From contig NZ_AP014724.1 in NCBI RefSeq assembly GCF_001548055.1, positions 1,860,001 through 1,924,000 of the forward strand: a DNA stretch of 64,000 nucleotides. Direction: 5' to 3'. The position numbers and the translations under genes were made by a program. Under the pieces are notes generated by a model. It did not search any database, was not told the origin of the DNA, and was given only the letters and a program-made list of their open reading frames with translations. Shown piece by piece: positions 1-10,297 of the stretch; within the stretch, counting starts at the first letter, position 1; the number at the start of each line of letters is the position of its first letter. This DNA is from Sulfurospirillum cavolei (GTDB lineage: Bacteria; Campylobacterota; Campylobacteria; Campylobacterales; Sulfurospirillaceae).

Positions 1-1487
1 CTAAAGACGGCGTATCCGTTGCAAAAGAGATTGAGCTTAAAGAGACCGTTGAAAATATGGGTGCGCAACTCGTGAAAGAAGTCGCGTCTAAAACAGCCGA
101 TCAAGCGGGTGACGGTACAACAACGGCAACCGTTTTAGCACACGCTATTTTCAAAGAAGGTCTTAGAAACATCACCGCAGGCGCAAACCCCGTTGAAGTT
201 AAACGCGGTATGGACAAAGCGGCCGAAGCGATCATCGCAGAACTTAAAAAAATGGCAAAAGCCGTAAAAGATAAAAAAGAGATCGCACAAGTAGCAACGA
301 TTTCCGCTAACTCCGATACCGTTATCGGCGGATTGATCGCTGAAGCGATGGAAAAAGTCGGTAAAGACGGCGTTATCACCGTTGAAGAAGCCAAAGGTAT
401 CCAAGACGAACTTGACGTCGTTGAAGGTATGCAATTTGATCGCGGTTACCTCTCTCCGTACTTTGTAACCAACCCTGAAAAAATGCAAACGATTTTAGAG
501 CATCCTTTTATTTTATTGTTCGACAAAAAAATCTCCAACCTCAAAGACCTTCTTCCGGTTCTTGAGCAAGTTCAAAAAACCGGTAAACCGCTTCTTATCA
601 TTGCCGAAGACATCGACGGCGAAGCATTGGCAACCCTTGTTGTCAACAAACTCAGAGGCGTTTTAAACATTGCGGCGGTAAAAGCTCCGGGCTTTGGCGA
701 TCGAAGAAAAGCAATGCTTGAAGATATCGCGATCATCAGCGGTGGCGAAGTCGTGAGCGAAGAACTCGGTCGTACGTTAGAGAGCGCAACGCTTGCAGAC
801 CTCGGTCAAGCCGCTCGCATCGTTATCGACAAAGACAATACAACTATCGTCAACGGTAACGGCGAAAAAGCACGTATCGACGGACGCGTTGCACAAATCA
901 AAGCACAAATCGCAGAAACCAGCAGCGACTACGACAGAGAAAAACTTCAAGAAAGACTTGCCAAACTTAGCGGCGGCGTTGCGGTCATTAAAGTAGGTGC
1001 GGCAACCGAAACCGAAATGAAAGAGAAAAAAGATCGCGTGGACGATGCACTTTCCGCAACCAAAGCGGCGGTCGAAGAAGGTATCGTTGTCGGCGGCGGT
1101 TCCGCTTTCATCCTTGCGAATGCCAAAGTTTCGCTTTCTCTCAGCGGCGACGAAGCAATCGGTGCCGAGATCGTAACACGAGCACTCAAAGCTCCGCTTC
1201 AACAAATTGCCGAAAATGCGGGTTTTGATGCGGGCGTCGTTGCACACAACGTTTTAACAAGCACCAAAGCCAATTACGGCTTTAACGCGGCAAGCGGCGA
1301 ATACGTCGACATGTTTGAAGCCGGTATCGTCGATCCGGTTAAAGTATCGAGAATCGCCCTTCAAAATGCCGTTTCAGTAGCAAGCCTTCTTTTAACCACG
1401 GAAGCTACGATTACCAACATTAAAGAAGAAAAAGCCCCCGCAATGCCGGATATGAGCGGTATGGGAGGCATGGGCGGAATGATGTAA
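1..1487 (+). CDS. groL: Chaperonin GroEL, 5'-truncated by window edge
   Basis: This is the 60-kDa chaperonin subunit, which forms the double-ring ATP-driven folding chamber in the cytoplasm with GroES. The reading frame is open from base 3, and about 50 N-terminal residues lie outside the window. The visible part starts at the [12 protein letters not shown] segment and continues with the ATP-binding [11 protein letters not shown] loop. The apical and equatorial domains follow without interruption. The Gly/Met-rich tail (MGGMGGMM) is typical of GroEL. An internal ATG at 57 is not the start because the conserved sequence continues upstream of it. A strong hairpin terminator follows directly. 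Identification is certain; groES is expected just upstream. Confidence 0.98.
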   Translation, partial: KDGVSVAKEIELKETVENMGAQLVKEVASKTADQAGDGTTTATVLAHAIFKEGLRNITAGANPVEVKRGMDKAAEAIIAELKKMAKAVKDKKEIAQVATISANSDTVIGGLIAEAMEKVGKDGVITVEEAKGIQDELDVVEGMQFDRGYLSPYFVTNPEKMQTILEHPFILLFDKKISNLKDLLPVLEQVQKTGKPLLIIAEDIDGEALATLVVNKLRGVLNIAAVKAPGFGDRRKAMLEDIAIISGGEVVSEELGRTLESATLADLGQAARIVIDKDNTTIVNGNGEKARIDGRVAQIKAQIAETSSDYDREKLQERLAKLSGGVAVIKVGAATETEMKEKKDRVDDALSATKAAVEEGIVVGGGSAFILANAKVSLSLSGDEAIGAEIVTRALKAPLQQIAENAGFDAGVVAHNVLTSTKANYGFNAASGEYVDMFEAGIVDPVKVSRIALQNAVSVASLLLTTEATITNIKEEKAPAMPDMSGMGGMGGMM

Positions 1488-1512
1488 TGCATTCTGCCTA
1501 TGCTTAACATGT

Positions 1513-1538
1513 AAAGCCGCTTCGGCGGCTTTGCTTTT
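1513..1538 (+). terminator. Intrinsic terminator of groEL
   Basis: An 8-bp stem (AAAGCCGC / GCGGCTTT) closes a TTCG tetraloop and is followed by GCTTTT. It lies 25 bases after the groEL stop. An ACATGTAA motif (1507-1514) abuts the left arm. Confidence 0.9.
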
Positions 1539-1550
1539 CATTGTGATTTC

Positions 1551-2327
1551 ATGAAACATTTACTTCTTTTTCTTTTACCCTGCACTTTATTCGCGTTTGA
1601 AGCTTTAGTCGATGCTCTTTTAGACGGCAATTTGACCCATAAAATCACCGCCAATTACTATGAAAACGATGAAGAGGAGATCCCCTTTTCGAGTTCTCGA
1701 AACCAAAAAGTCTTTTTTCGGTATCAAACTGCACCGCGAGACGGCATCAAACTCGAAATGGCGACGCAATCCTTTGCACAAAAAACCTACGATAACAGTA
1801 ACGACAATACGATTTACTATACCGAAGCACGCTATCAAAACGCGACGGATTTTTTTCATTACAAATTGAGCGCGAACTACTATGCCGACACGTACCGCCA
1901 AAGTTTGTCCGAAAAAAGCGTCGAAACGACCAATGCGTTCGGTATGAAAGCGCAAGTCAATTTAGACGCATTGAGCAGTTACGTTGCCTATTCGCAAGTG
2001 ATGAACGGTATGCGAAGCGCTTCAAGCGATCTTGAGGGCAAAGACCACCTTTTGCCGACCTCTTCGGTCTTAAGCTCGAACAATTACATGCCCAATACCG
2101 AAGCGTATGCCTTCGACGTCAATTACGCTTTGCGAAGTAACGTCGTTTTAGGCTCTCGCTACGTTTTGACGACGCACGAACAAACGATGCTCTCTTACAC
2201 GGGTGTTTATACCGATTTTAAACTCAATGAACTCTCAAAGGGGCTTAATTTAGGCGTTTCGTATGATAAAACGGGTATCGACAAGCAAAACAATCAGATG
2301 AGCATTCAGATCAAAAAATCGTTTTAG
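1551..2327 (+). CDS. Short outer-membrane porin-like beta-barrel protein
   Basis: The predicted protein is 258 residues with an N-terminal signal peptide (MKHLLLFLLPCTLFAFEA). It probably forms a small beta barrel in the outer membrane. After the signal, LVDALLDGNLTHKITANYY resembles the N-terminus of the two larger porins here (37204-38403 and 60413-61777: LADAFK-GKVSGEL). The end, KGLNLGVSYDK...IKKSF, resembles their KGLNLLVMYDK...SYKF, including the C-terminal aromatic residue used for barrel assembly. At 258 against 399 and 454 residues the middle of the barrel is missing. It could be a shortened functional porin or a remnant. The stop overlaps the convergent yitT stop by 4 bases. Confidence 0.7.
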   Translation: MKHLLLFLLPCTLFAFEALVDALLDGNLTHKITANYYENDEEEIPFSSSRNQKVFFRYQTAPRDGIKLEMATQSFAQKTYDNSNDNTIYYTEARYQNATDFFHYKLSANYYADTYRQSLSEKSVETTNAFGMKAQVNLDALSSYVAYSQVMNGMRSASSDLEGKDHLLPTSSVLSSNNYMPNTEAYAFDVNYALRSNVVLGSRYVLTTHEQTMLSYTGVYTDFKLNELSKGLNLGVSYDKTGIDKQNNQMSIQIKKSF

Positions 2328-3154
2328 TGCCCGCGACCCAAGAGTTCCGAAGCTTCCATAACAACCATAAACGCTTCTTTATCGATGGTTTGAATGAGCT
2401 CTTTTAAGCGTGGAATACGCGCGTTTTCGACGACCAAAAAGATCATACGCTTGGATTCGTTCTCAAAAATACCCTCCCCGTGGACGATCGTACCGTTTTT
2501 GCCCAGATGTTCGACGATCGCTTCGCACAGTGCTTCGATTTTTGTCGAAACGATATGGACGACTTTTTTTGAAGGTCCGCGCGTTAAAAACATATCGACG
2601 CTCTTAGCGGTAATATAAATACTCACCAAACTCCACAACGCCAAATCGATATTTTTAGCGATAAAAGCGATGGAAACGATAATGCACATATCGATGATGA
2701 GCATCACCGTCGAGGCTTTGAGCGTCGTTTTTGCCGCAACGATTTTGGCAAGAATGGTCGATCCGCCCGCAGACGCATGACCGCTAAAGATCAAACCCAA
2801 TCCGATACCGACGGCGATTCCGCCGAAAATCGCCGCTAAAATGACGTCGCGACTTAAGGCTTGAAAACCCAAAGCCGCCATCGTATCGATGCACAAAGAG
2901 GTAAATCCGATCGCGACAATGCTACGAAGCGTAAAATGTTTTCCGAAATATTTTGTTCCTAAAAGCAATAAAGGTGCGTTAATCGCGACCATTAAAACGC
3001 CGACGGGGAAGTTAAAAAGATAGTGACCCAAAAGTGCCATACCTGAAGTTCCGCCCGTTACCAACGCATTGGGAATAAACAAAGAGACGACGCCGTACGC
3101 CAAAAAGAGCGAGCCTAAAACAATATAGCCGTAATTTTTAAGTTCCGATTTCAA
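2324..3154 (-). CDS. YitT family membrane protein
   Basis: The 276-residue product is an integral inner-membrane protein with about five or six hydrophobic segments in its first 170 residues. The GGTSGMALLGHYLF and GHASAGGSTILA motifs are typical of the YitT (DUF161) family. A soluble C-terminal DUF2179 domain follows (about 190-270: RMIFLVVENARIPRLKELI). The molecular role of the family is not settled. The start is a TTG preceded by GAGGT at suitable spacing; no nearby ATG fits the conserved N-terminus. It stands alone and is convergent with the short porin gene. Confidence 0.85.
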   Translation of the reverse strand: MKSELKNYGYIVLGSLFLAYGVVSLFIPNALVTGGTSGMALLGHYLFNFPVGVLMVAINAPLLLLGTKYFGKHFTLRSIVAIGFTSLCIDTMAALGFQALSRDVILAAIFGGIAVGIGLGLIFSGHASAGGSTILAKIVAAKTTLKASTVMLIIDMCIIVSIAFIAKNIDLALWSLVSIYITAKSVDMFLTRGPSKKVVHIVSTKIEALCEAIVEHLGKNGTIVHGEGIFENESKRMIFLVVENARIPRLKELIQTIDKEAFMVVMEASELLGRGH

Positions 3155-3184
3155 AGCAATACCTCACATAAAAAGTGCGGTATT

Positions 3185-3562
3185 TTAGCGTTCGCACGCT
3201 TCAAGTACCATAGTGTCCAACGTCAGCAGTTCGGACATTAGCGCACTAAGCGCATAACATTCGCCCCCAAAGCAGAGTTCATAACCTTGCGTAAAGGGCG
3301 AATGCGCTAAACGCAAGGTCTGTAAAGGCGGAATATGAGGCGTATACTGCCAAGCCCCGTTTAGAAAGTGCGCATCAAGAGGCGGCTCCATTCCCGCACC
3401 GCTTCCGCGTACGCTTGCGAGAACGACATGTAAGGCATTGTCGTGGATCGTCCATTGTTCTTCCCAACGGATTTTCTCGACCGAATGCATCCACGCAAGG
3501 GTAAAGCTATTGACGTACAACGTAATCGAAGCAACCCCCGCGCTAATGCACAAAGCCGTCAT
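3185..3562 (-). CDS. DUF1850 protein of the TRAP-TAXI operon
   Basis: This is a 125-residue protein with one N-terminal hydrophobic segment. The core pattern WMHSVEKIRWEEQW followed by RGSGAGMEPP is diagnostic of DUF1850. In other bacteria this family is found with TRAP transporters that use TAXI-type binding proteins, so a helper role in transporter assembly or function is inferred from context. The gene overlaps the permease stop by 4 bases and is last in the operon. The site TTACATGTC (3426-3431) lies inside it and encodes Leu-His-Val. Confidence 0.8.
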   Translation of the reverse strand: MTALCISAGVASITLYVNSFTLAWMHSVEKIRWEEQWTIHDNALHVVLASVRGSGAGMEPPLDAHFLNGAWQYTPHIPPLQTLRLAHSPFTQGYELCFGGECYALSALMSELLTLDTMVLEACER

Positions 3563-5628
3563 TGCGCTTTATAACGTCTCCAAAGATTCCAAACGACAAA
3601 AAGCGTTCCCAAAGTAAAACCCATTTCATCCGTGATCGGCAATGCCGCCACCAATAAAACGGCGATACCGGCGGCACAGACACGTTCGATGACCTTTAAG
3701 GGCGTCCATAAATAACCAATCGCCGCACATCCCCATAAGAAAATCGCCAAAAGTGCCTTCATGACGACATAAACAACCACCGTCCATGTCGGATCGCCTT
3801 GCAACATCAACGAAGGATCGTAGACCGACATAAACGGAACGACAAAACCGGCAATGGCGATTTGCGTCGCTTTAAAGCCGATCTTCATCGCCGAGGCTTT
3901 GGCAATCGACGCGGCGGCAAACGCCGCTAACGCAACAGGCGGCGTCAAATCCGCCATAATACCGAAATAAAAAACGAACATATGACTGACGATCAACGGT
4001 ACGCCGAGTTTTAGAAGTGCCGGTGCGGCAATGGAACTGGTAATAATGTAATTGGGAATCGTGGGAATACCCATCCCCAAAATTAAACATGCGACCATCG
4101 TTAACAAGAGCGAAAGGAAAAGGCTCGTTTGACCGACTTCTAAGATAAATCCCGCAAAGTTAGACGCCGCTCCGGTAAGCGTCAATACACCGATAATCAC
4201 GCCGACGATCGCACATGCGATGCCAACGCCCAAAGCTTGTTTGGCACCGTCTATCAACGCTTTTTTCATCGTTAAAAGCGTCTCTTTCCCGCCTTGCACG
4301 AAAAAGTTAAATACCACAAGAACACCGATCACACCTAAAACCGGCACAATGCCCCATTCGATAAACGAAGCCGCACCTAGCCCTAGCGAAAACCAAAAAA
4401 CGTAGCGAAGTGCCTTTTGGGAAATACGCACCGCAATCGCCGCACCCAAAATCAATACCGCCGTCAACGTTAAGCCCATCATACCCGCGAACATCGGCGT
4501 AAAACCGTGAAACAACATGTACACCAACGCCGCCAAAGGAAGTGCCAAATGCCAACTTGCTTTGAGCTCTTTCCACGGATTGGGGCATTGATCGGCGGGA
4601 ATGCCTAAGAGTTTGAGCCTACCCGCTTCCAAGTGTACCATCCAAAACGCCGTGACGTAGTACAACATCGCAGGAATAATCGCCGCCATCACGATGTCGG
4701 CATATGGAACGTTGAGCGTCTCCGCCATAATGAACGCCACCGCACCCATAACCGGAGGCATAATCTGCCCGCCCATCGACGATGTCGCTTCCACCGCACC
4801 TGCAAAAACAGAGCTGTAACCGAAACGTTTCATCAACGGTATCGTGAACTGTCCAACGGTTAAAACGTTGGCGACTCCCGAACCCGAGATCGTTCCCATT
4901 AAGCCCGAAGAGATAACCGCGACTTTTGCGGGACCGCCTTGCGCGCGCCCGACGAGTCCAAGTGCTAAAGCGTTAAAAAGACGAATCATCCCCGCATGTT
5001 CCAAAAACGTTCCGAATAAAATAAACAAAAAGATATACGTTGCAGAAACTAAGGTCGGCGTTCCCAAGATACCGTCGCTTCCGAGATAAAGCTGCCCTAC
5101 GATTTGGTCAAATCCAAAACCGCGATGCGCAATCGAGAGCGGCAAGTATTGCCCCAAAAAGCCGTACGCCAGAAAAGCGGCACACACAAAAGTCAACGCC
5201 CAACCGACTACGCGACGCGCGGCTTCAAAGACCAAAACGGACGCCAACGTCGCTACGATTAGATCGGCATTCGTCGGATCGCCGGATCGCTCGATCAAAT
5301 CGGCTTCGAAGATCAAGTGGTAAAACCCGACGCCAAATCCGAGTAAAGAGAGCAAAACATCGTACCAAGGGATACTTTGCTCGCTTCGTCCTTTGGCGTT
5401 CATCGGATAAAGCATAAAAATTAAAAACATCAAAAAACTGACATGTAAGGCGCGAATCACCAGACTCGAAAAGGGGTGAAACGCCGCAACGCTAATCTGA
5501 TACGCCGAAAACGCCAGCGCCCCGAACACGACTAAAGACGCCGCCCAACCGACGAGTCGGCGTTGGTGTCCGTGCTCTTCGAAGTCGGATTCTTCCTCAC
5601 GGTTCTCTTCATGCATTAAAACAGACAT
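3559..5628 (-). CDS. TRAP transporter permease, fused 4TM/12TM (DctQ-DctM) type
   Basis: The 689-residue polytopic inner-membrane protein fuses the small and large TRAP permease subunits, as is usual for TAXI systems. Conserved stretches include GTISGSGVANVLTVGQFTIPLMKRFGY and GMGIPTIPNYIITSS of the DctM part. TRAP permeases use the Na+ (or H+) gradient to import organic acids bound by a periplasmic partner. I chose the ATG at 5628 because AAGGAAAAG precedes it; an in-frame start 42 bases further upstream has no such support. The binding-protein gene is upstream and DUF1850 downstream. The substrate cannot be told from sequence. Confidence 0.93.
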   Translation of the reverse strand: MSVLMHEENREEESDFEEHGHQRRLVGWAASLVVFGALAFSAYQISVAAFHPFSSLVIRALHVSFLMFLIFMLYPMNAKGRSEQSIPWYDVLLSLLGFGVGFYHLIFEADLIERSGDPTNADLIVATLASVLVFEAARRVVGWALTFVCAAFLAYGFLGQYLPLSIAHRGFGFDQIVGQLYLGSDGILGTPTLVSATYIFLFILFGTFLEHAGMIRLFNALALGLVGRAQGGPAKVAVISSGLMGTISGSGVANVLTVGQFTIPLMKRFGYSSVFAGAVEATSSMGGQIMPPVMGAVAFIMAETLNVPYADIVMAAIIPAMLYYVTAFWMVHLEAGRLKLLGIPADQCPNPWKELKASWHLALPLAALVYMLFHGFTPMFAGMMGLTLTAVLILGAAIAVRISQKALRYVFWFSLGLGAASFIEWGIVPVLGVIGVLVVFNFFVQGGKETLLTMKKALIDGAKQALGVGIACAIVGVIIGVLTLTGAASNFAGFILEVGQTSLFLSLLLTMVACLILGMGIPTIPNYIITSSIAAPALLKLGVPLIVSHMFVFYFGIMADLTPPVALAAFAAASIAKASAMKIGFKATQIAIAGFVVPFMSVYDPSLMLQGDPTWTVVVYVVMKALLAIFLWGCAAIGYLWTPLKVIERVCAAGIAVLLVAALPITDEMGFTLGTLFVVWNLWRRYKAQ

Positions 5629-5657
5629 TCTCTTTTCCTTATCGTAAATCAAAATAA

Positions 5658-5679
5658 GAAGGCTCATCAAAGAGCCTTC
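5658..5679 (-). terminator. Intercistronic hairpin between TAXI gene and permease
   Basis: An 8-bp perfect stem (GAAGGCTC / GAGCCTTC) with a 6-base loop lies just after the binding-protein stop. The T-tract on the minus strand is weak. It is better read as a partial terminator or 3'-end stabiliser, allowing more binding protein than permease, than as a full stop. Confidence 0.55.
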
Positions 5680-5690
5680 GATCGTACTTC

Positions 5691-6629
5691 TTAGAGAAGC
5701 CCTTTTTCTTTATAATACTTCAATGCACCCGGATGAATCGGAGCCGGAGGATTTTTGGCGGCATTTTCCAGCGAAATGCCTTTGGCGGCGGCATGTGCGG
5801 CAACCATTTGATCCAAGTTTTCAAACATCGTTTTCGTCATCGTGTAGACCGTTTTTTCGGAAACACCCGAATGCGTTACCAAAAAGTTTTGAACGGAAAT
5901 CGTGCTCACGTCACTGGTTTGCCCCTCATACGTATTGGCGGGAATAATACCGACTTGGTATGCCGGATCGTTGATTTTTTGGACGATTTCGGCGGGAATC
6001 GTTAGGAAAACGACCTTTTGAGAGGTTGCCAAATCACGCAGTGCCGCAACGCCCGCACCTGAGGAGAGAAGCGTGACGTCAAGTTGGCGGTTTTTCATCA
6101 ACTCGACCGACTCGGCATACGAAAGATATTCGACTTTTGAGAAGTCTTCATATTTGATGCCCGCCGCTTCTAAAATCTTTTTAGAGTTGAGTGCCGTTCC
6201 CGATTTGGGTGCTCCGACGGAGATACGCTTGCCTTTAATATCCGCAAACGATTTGATTCCCGAATCCGCGGCGGCTACAAAGTGAATGTAATTGGGATAC
6301 AACGCCGACACGGTGCGAAGTTTGTCCAAAGGTGCTTTAAATCCGGCATCCGCATCGCCTTTGTATGCGTCCGAAAACGAATCGCCCAAAGAGATCGCCA
6401 CTTCGCCGCGTCCGGCTTGCAATAAATTGAGATTTTCCACGCTTGCTTTGGTCGCTTGAACCGCCGTTTTGGAATCGGGAATCGCTTTAGCGTACATCTG
6501 CGAAAGCGCAACGCCCAAAGGATAATAGATACCGCTGGTTCCACCGGTTAACACATTAATAAACTCTGCCGCGGAAAGTGCCGTTGCAAGGCAAACCGCC
6601 GCGCTCGTCGCTAAAAGCGTTTTTTTCAT
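5691..6629 (-). CDS. TAXI family TRAP solute-binding protein
   Basis: This 312-residue periplasmic binding protein has a Sec signal peptide (MKKTLLATSAAVCLATALSA, cleavage near AEF). The LTGGTSGIYYPLG segment that follows gives the TAXI family its character. Later blocks KRISVGAPKSGTALNSKKILEAAG and VELMKNRQLDVTLLSSGAG also fit. It delivers ligand to the downstream 4TM/12TM permease. I took the ATG at 6629 because AGGAG sits 6 bases upstream and the signal peptide begins there; the frame stays open for another 22 codons. Known TAXI ligands include glutamate and other dicarboxylates, but the ligand here is unknown. Confidence 0.93.
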   Translation of the reverse strand: MKKTLLATSAAVCLATALSAAEFINVLTGGTSGIYYPLGVALSQMYAKAIPDSKTAVQATKASVENLNLLQAGRGEVAISLGDSFSDAYKGDADAGFKAPLDKLRTVSALYPNYIHFVAAADSGIKSFADIKGKRISVGAPKSGTALNSKKILEAAGIKYEDFSKVEYLSYAESVELMKNRQLDVTLLSSGAGVAALRDLATSQKVVFLTIPAEIVQKINDPAYQVGIIPANTYEGQTSDVSTISVQNFLVTHSGVSEKTVYTMTKTMFENLDQMVAAHAAAKGISLENAAKNPPAPIHPGALKYYKEKGLL

Positions 6630-6773
6630 CGAGGACTCCTTAGAATAAATGTCGTAGACGTTGACGATACTTCGTACATCTTTAACTTTAATCAAAAAAT
6701 CCTTGGAAAATCTAAAAACGTTACGCCTTTACCGCTTTACATGTAAAGTGTTTCCGTGCGAAGCATTTTACGT

Positions 6774-7370
6774 CTAATAGCCAAGCGGCTCTTCAACGAG
6801 AATAATCGTCGTTCGCCCCTCTTCGTCTCCGGTGGTATACGTGAATTTTTTACCGATATTGTTGATCGTATAACGCGGTTCTTTGCCCAAGCTAAGTGCT
6901 ATCGCATTCATACGTTCGATATTTTTTGGGCTAGCGACGTCGCGAATACGCTTAAATCCCGCTTCGACGTTTTCGACGAGTTTATTGATACCGGCGATAA
7001 TCAACACCTTTTTAGGCCCAAAAATCTGCGCGGCAACACGATTTCCGCTACCGTCGGCATTGACCAAGATGCCGTCTTTGGTAAGTGCGTTCGTGCCGCA
7101 AAGGTATAGGTCGGAGAGTAAACCTTGGCGACGGCGGTTGACATTTTCTTCCATGCTAATGCCCGCTTCGTATTGATTAAAAAGCGTCAGGTCTTTACGA
7201 GAAGTAACATAATCGTACAATCCGATCTCTTTGACGCTTTGCGAACCTCCAAATCCAATACGCATGTGCGGTTGGATGAAGCTCATCGACGCATGCAACG
7301 CCGCTTCTTTGTTGGGTACGACGACCAACTCGAACCCGTGCTTTCGATAAATTTTTTTTAACGCTTCCAT
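6774..7370 (-). CDS. LUD domain protein (LutC/YkgG-like)
   Basis: The 198-residue soluble protein carries a LUD (DUF162) fold. Visible signatures are IGFGGSQSVKEIGL, CGTNALTKDGILVNADGSGNR and FGPKKVLIIAGINKLV. In LutABC this fold occurs in subunits of the lactate-oxidising iron-sulfur complex. Here it stands alone, with no LutA/LutB partners nearby, as for many single-gene LUD proteins, so participation in lactate oxidation is only a possibility. AAGGAA precedes the ATG. Confidence 0.88.
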   Translation of the reverse strand: MEALKKIYRKHGFELVVVPNKEAALHASMSFIQPHMRIGFGGSQSVKEIGLYDYVTSRKDLTLFNQYEAGISMEENVNRRRQGLLSDLYLCGTNALTKDGILVNADGSGNRVAAQIFGPKKVLIIAGINKLVENVEAGFKRIRDVASPKNIERMNAIALSLGKEPRYTINNIGKKFTYTTGDEEGRTTIILVEEPLGY

Positions 7371-7462
7371 AAAAGCTTCCTTGTTTTTATCAAATCATAC
7401 TCTTATTTTTAAAAAGGTATAATTAGAAAATTGACACTTTATCAAAGAAGGAATATACCCCT

Positions 7463-8173
7463 ATGGGAAGAGCGTTTGAGTACCGAAAAGCCGCAAAATT
7501 AAAGCGATGGGGCAATATGTCCCGTATATTTCCGCGTCTGGGTCGTATGATTATGATTGCCGCAAAAGAAGGCGGCGGCGATCCGGATATGAACCCCAAA
7601 CTCAGAGCCGCGATCTTAAATGCGAAAGCGGAGAATATGCCCAAAGACAATATCGATGCCGCAATTAAACGCGCACTCGGTAAAGATGCGCAAAGCTTGT
7701 CGGAAACGACGTACGAGGGTAAAGGACCTCACGGGTCGCTTTTTTTCGTCGAATGTGCAACCGACAATAATACGCGTACCGTCGCTAACATTAAAAGCGC
7801 GTTTAAAAAAGCGGGCGGGGAGATGCTCAACAACGGTTCACTGGAATTTATGTTTTCGCGAAAAGCCGTTTTTGAATTTGCCAAAACCGCGACGATGGAT
7901 TTGGAAGAACTCGAATTAGAACTCATCGATGCGGGTTTGGAAGAGATCGAAGAAGAAGACGGCGTCGTGCTCGTCTATGCGGACTATACGAATTTCGGAA
8001 GCTTAAATGCCGCATTTGAGCGTTTGGGTATCGCACTGACCAAAGCGACTTTAGAGCGTATCGCCAACACGCCGATCAATCCTAGCGAGGAGCAAATGCC
8101 CGATATTGAAAAAATCATCGAGCGTATCGAAGAAGACGACGACGTTCAAGCCGTCTATACCAATCTGGGCTAA
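7463..8173 (+). CDS. yebC: YebC/PmpR family protein
   Basis: This is a 236-residue YebC/TACO1 family protein. It has the start [23 protein letters not shown], the [22 protein letters not shown] block and a C-terminal acidic region. Members are described as DNA-binding regulators and also as factors that help ribosomes through stall-prone sequences. A clear -10 box (TATAAT, 7418-7423) lies upstream, and AAGGAA precedes the ATG. It is convergent with the XRE gene and shares a terminator with it. Confidence 0.95.
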   Translation: MGRAFEYRKAAKLKRWGNMSRIFPRLGRMIMIAAKEGGGDPDMNPKLRAAILNAKAENMPKDNIDAAIKRALGKDAQSLSETTYEGKGPHGSLFFVECATDNNTRTVANIKSAFKKAGGEMLNNGSLEFMFSRKAVFEFAKTATMDLEELELELIDAGLEEIEEEDGVVLVYADYTNFGSLNAAFERLGIALTKATLERIANTPINPSEEQMPDIEKIIERIEEDDDVQAVYTNLG

Positions 8174-8202
8174 TTTTCGAGGGATTTAAAGACCCTCGAA
8201 AA
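8174..8202. terminator. Bidirectional terminator between yebC and the XRE gene
   Basis: A 10-bp perfect stem (TTTTCGAGGG / CCCTCGAAAA) with a 9-base loop has T-runs on both strands. It starts directly after the yebC stop, and its right arm includes the last codons of the XRE gene. Confidence 0.85.
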
Positions 8203-8422
8203 ACTCGCAAATATCAACATCCAACACTTTAGCAATTTTACAAAGATGCTCAATGTTAAATTTTTTATTTTGAATTCCACATTCTGCCTTTGCATAAAAT
8301 GCGGCGGAAGTATGTCCAATCGCTAAAGCCATTTCGAGCTGGCTTTTACCTTTCTTTTCGCGCAATTTTCTAATATTGCTACGAATCCTTTCATGGGCGT
8401 ATTCTATATCGTTCTTGGACAT
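8186..8422 (-). CDS. XRE-family helix-turn-helix regulator
   Basis: The 78-residue protein is essentially a single HTH_XRE domain (RSNIRKLREKKGKSQLEMALAIGHTSAAFYAKAECG). It ends with the helix usual in this fold (HLCKIAKVLDVDICEFFEG). It would bind DNA as a dimer; the target is unknown. I chose the ATG at 8422; the frame stays open to 8458, but no ribosome-binding site supports that start. No toxin or phage gene is adjacent. Confidence 0.82.
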   Translation of the reverse strand: MSKNDIEYAHERIRSNIRKLREKKGKSQLEMALAIGHTSAAFYAKAECGIQNKKFNIEHLCKIAKVLDVDICEFFEGL

Positions 8423-8677
8423 GATTTTATCATCTTTCACAACATTGCTACATGTCAAAGATAAAATTTACGTAAGTTTACTTTGATAGCTCCTTTACCG
8501 CAACGTCCTATAGGGCATTGCGTTATTTTCCTTTTCGTCTTACACTGTCACAGTTTTATTTTCTTAATATTTTTCATATTCGTGTGAACATATTGAATCC
8601 TTTATAGTATAAGAATTTTATCGTCATTTTTTAAGCATATATTTTAACAAAGATCAATCGTAAAAGGAGTTTGCCTT

Positions 8678-10285
8678 ATGAGTATCGGAAAACAGTTGAT
8701 AACAATGCTCGGCATTGCTATTTTTGGAATTATCGCCGTCTTTAGCATCGGAATGACAAAGATGGAACAGGTGTACGAAAAGACCAATACATGTAACGTG
8801 AACTCCTTACCGAGCGTTTTATTAATGGGAGATATGTCGCAAGATTTTAACGCTATGCGTATTACGATATGGGAGCATATATCGTCGCACGATAAAGGCG
8901 AATTAAAAGCGTTAGAAACCAAATTTAAAGAATATAAAACTTCTTTTGACCTCCACTATAAAAAATACAGTGTTTTACTCTCCGACGATAAAGATCGCGA
9001 ATTTTACAAAAAAGAACAGGAGCTTTTGTTCTCGTTTCTTGCAATGACGGATCAAGTCTTTAAGCTTTCCGACGAAGATAAAAACGATGAAGCCAAAGCG
9101 ATCGTTTATGTTAATCGTGCATCGACGGCGCAATTGGCTAAACTCTTTGAAGAACATATGGATTATAACCAACACCTCGCCGAAAGCGACGCAAAGATGG
9201 CGGTAGAAGCTAAGAACAGCGCCTCGTCGATGATGATAGGACTTTCCCTAATCGTAGCCTTGAGCGTGATTGTCTTAGGCGTGATGATCCGAAATAACGT
9301 GATGCAAGGAGTGCATCTGATACGAGATAGTATCAGTGGATTCGTTCAAAAAAAAGAGTTGAAGTTTCGTATCCATTACGGTAAAAAGAATGAGATCCAA
9401 GAGATCGTCAATAGCTTTAATACGCTGGTAGATACCTTAGAGCATATTATTGAAGACGTCAAACGCTCTTCTAGCGAAAACGCTTCGGTTTCGCATGAAC
9501 TCTCCACCACCAGTATGCAAATCGGTAGAAACGCCGAAAACAGTACCGTGATCGTTAACAATACGATTGAAGAGATCGTATCGATTAAAAAATTTGTTCA
9601 AGAAACGGCGATCCTCTCCGAATCGATGAAACAAAGTATCGCTCTTGCAGGCAATAAACTCGAAGCCGCCAAAAATGAAGTGATTCAACTGAAAAACGAA
9701 GTCGAACTTGCCAGTGAAGCCGAAAGTGCACTTGCCGGACAATTGGAACAGATGAGTAAAGATGCCGAACAGGTCAAAGAGATCTTAACCGTCATCTCCG
9801 ATATTGCCGATCAAACCAATTTGCTTGCACTCAATGCCGCGATTGAAGCTGCCCGAGCAGGAGAACACGGACGAGGCTTTGCGGTGGTTGCCGATGAAGT
9901 CCGTAAACTTGCCGAACGTACCCAATCGTCTTTAACCGAGATTAACGCAACGATTAACGTCATCGTTCAATCCATCGTTAACTCTTCGGATAAGATGAGT
10001 AAAAATGCTCAAAACATTCGTCATCTAGCTTCGGTTTCAACCAATGTCGAAAATACCATTATCTCTACGACCTCGGTCATGAACGAAAGCGTAGCATCGG
10101 TAAGTGTGAGTGCCGATAATTCTCATAAGATTGCTAAAGATACCGATAAGATCGTTGATCTTGTTACCAATATCAATGCGATTACGAGTGAAAACGCCAG
10201 AAGCGTCGAAGAGATCGCCTCTGCGGCGGATCATCTCTCCAAGTTAGCGGAAAATCTCAATGCTAAGCTGGGGCAGTTTCAGTAA
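8678..10285 (+). CDS. Methyl-accepting chemotaxis protein (4HB periplasmic sensor)
   Basis: The 535-residue transmembrane chemoreceptor has TM1 at about residues 8-26. A four-helix-bundle periplasmic domain follows, then TM2 at about 184-206 ([20 protein letters not shown]). The HAMP domain and a long signalling coiled coil come next. The hairpin tip is the classic [21 protein letters not shown], followed by [18 protein letters not shown]. It relays ligand binding to CheA/CheW; the ligand is not predictable. There is no C-terminal CheR-tethering pentapeptide. AAAGGAG precedes the ATG, and a motif-derived hairpin ends the transcript. Confidence 0.96.
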   Translation: MSIGKQLITMLGIAIFGIIAVFSIGMTKMEQVYEKTNTCNVNSLPSVLLMGDMSQDFNAMRITIWEHISSHDKGELKALETKFKEYKTSFDLHYKKYSVLLSDDKDREFYKKEQELLFSFLAMTDQVFKLSDEDKNDEAKAIVYVNRASTAQLAKLFEEHMDYNQHLAESDAKMAVEAKNSASSMMIGLSLIVALSVIVLGVMIRNNVMQGVHLIRDSISGFVQKKELKFRIHYGKKNEIQEIVNSFNTLVDTLEHIIEDVKRSSSENASVSHELSTTSMQIGRNAENSTVIVNNTIEEIVSIKKFVQETAILSESMKQSIALAGNKLEAAKNEVIQLKNEVELASEAESALAGQLEQMSKDAEQVKEILTVISDIADQTNLLALNAAIEAARAGEHGRGFAVVADEVRKLAERTQSSLTEINATINVIVQSIVNSSDKMSKNAQNIRHLASVSTNVENTIISTTSVMNESVASVSVSADNSHKIAKDTDKIVDLVTNINAITSENARSVEEIASAADHLSKLAENLNAKLGQFQ

Positions 10286-10297
10286 GTTTTTAAAAAC

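Noticed and set aside
4220-5417. Arg- and Pro-rich ORFs opposite the TRAP permease
   Set aside because: They are low-complexity shadows of the real reading frame with no start signals or family features. Similar shadows over groEL, nap and kinase genes were rejected for the same reason.
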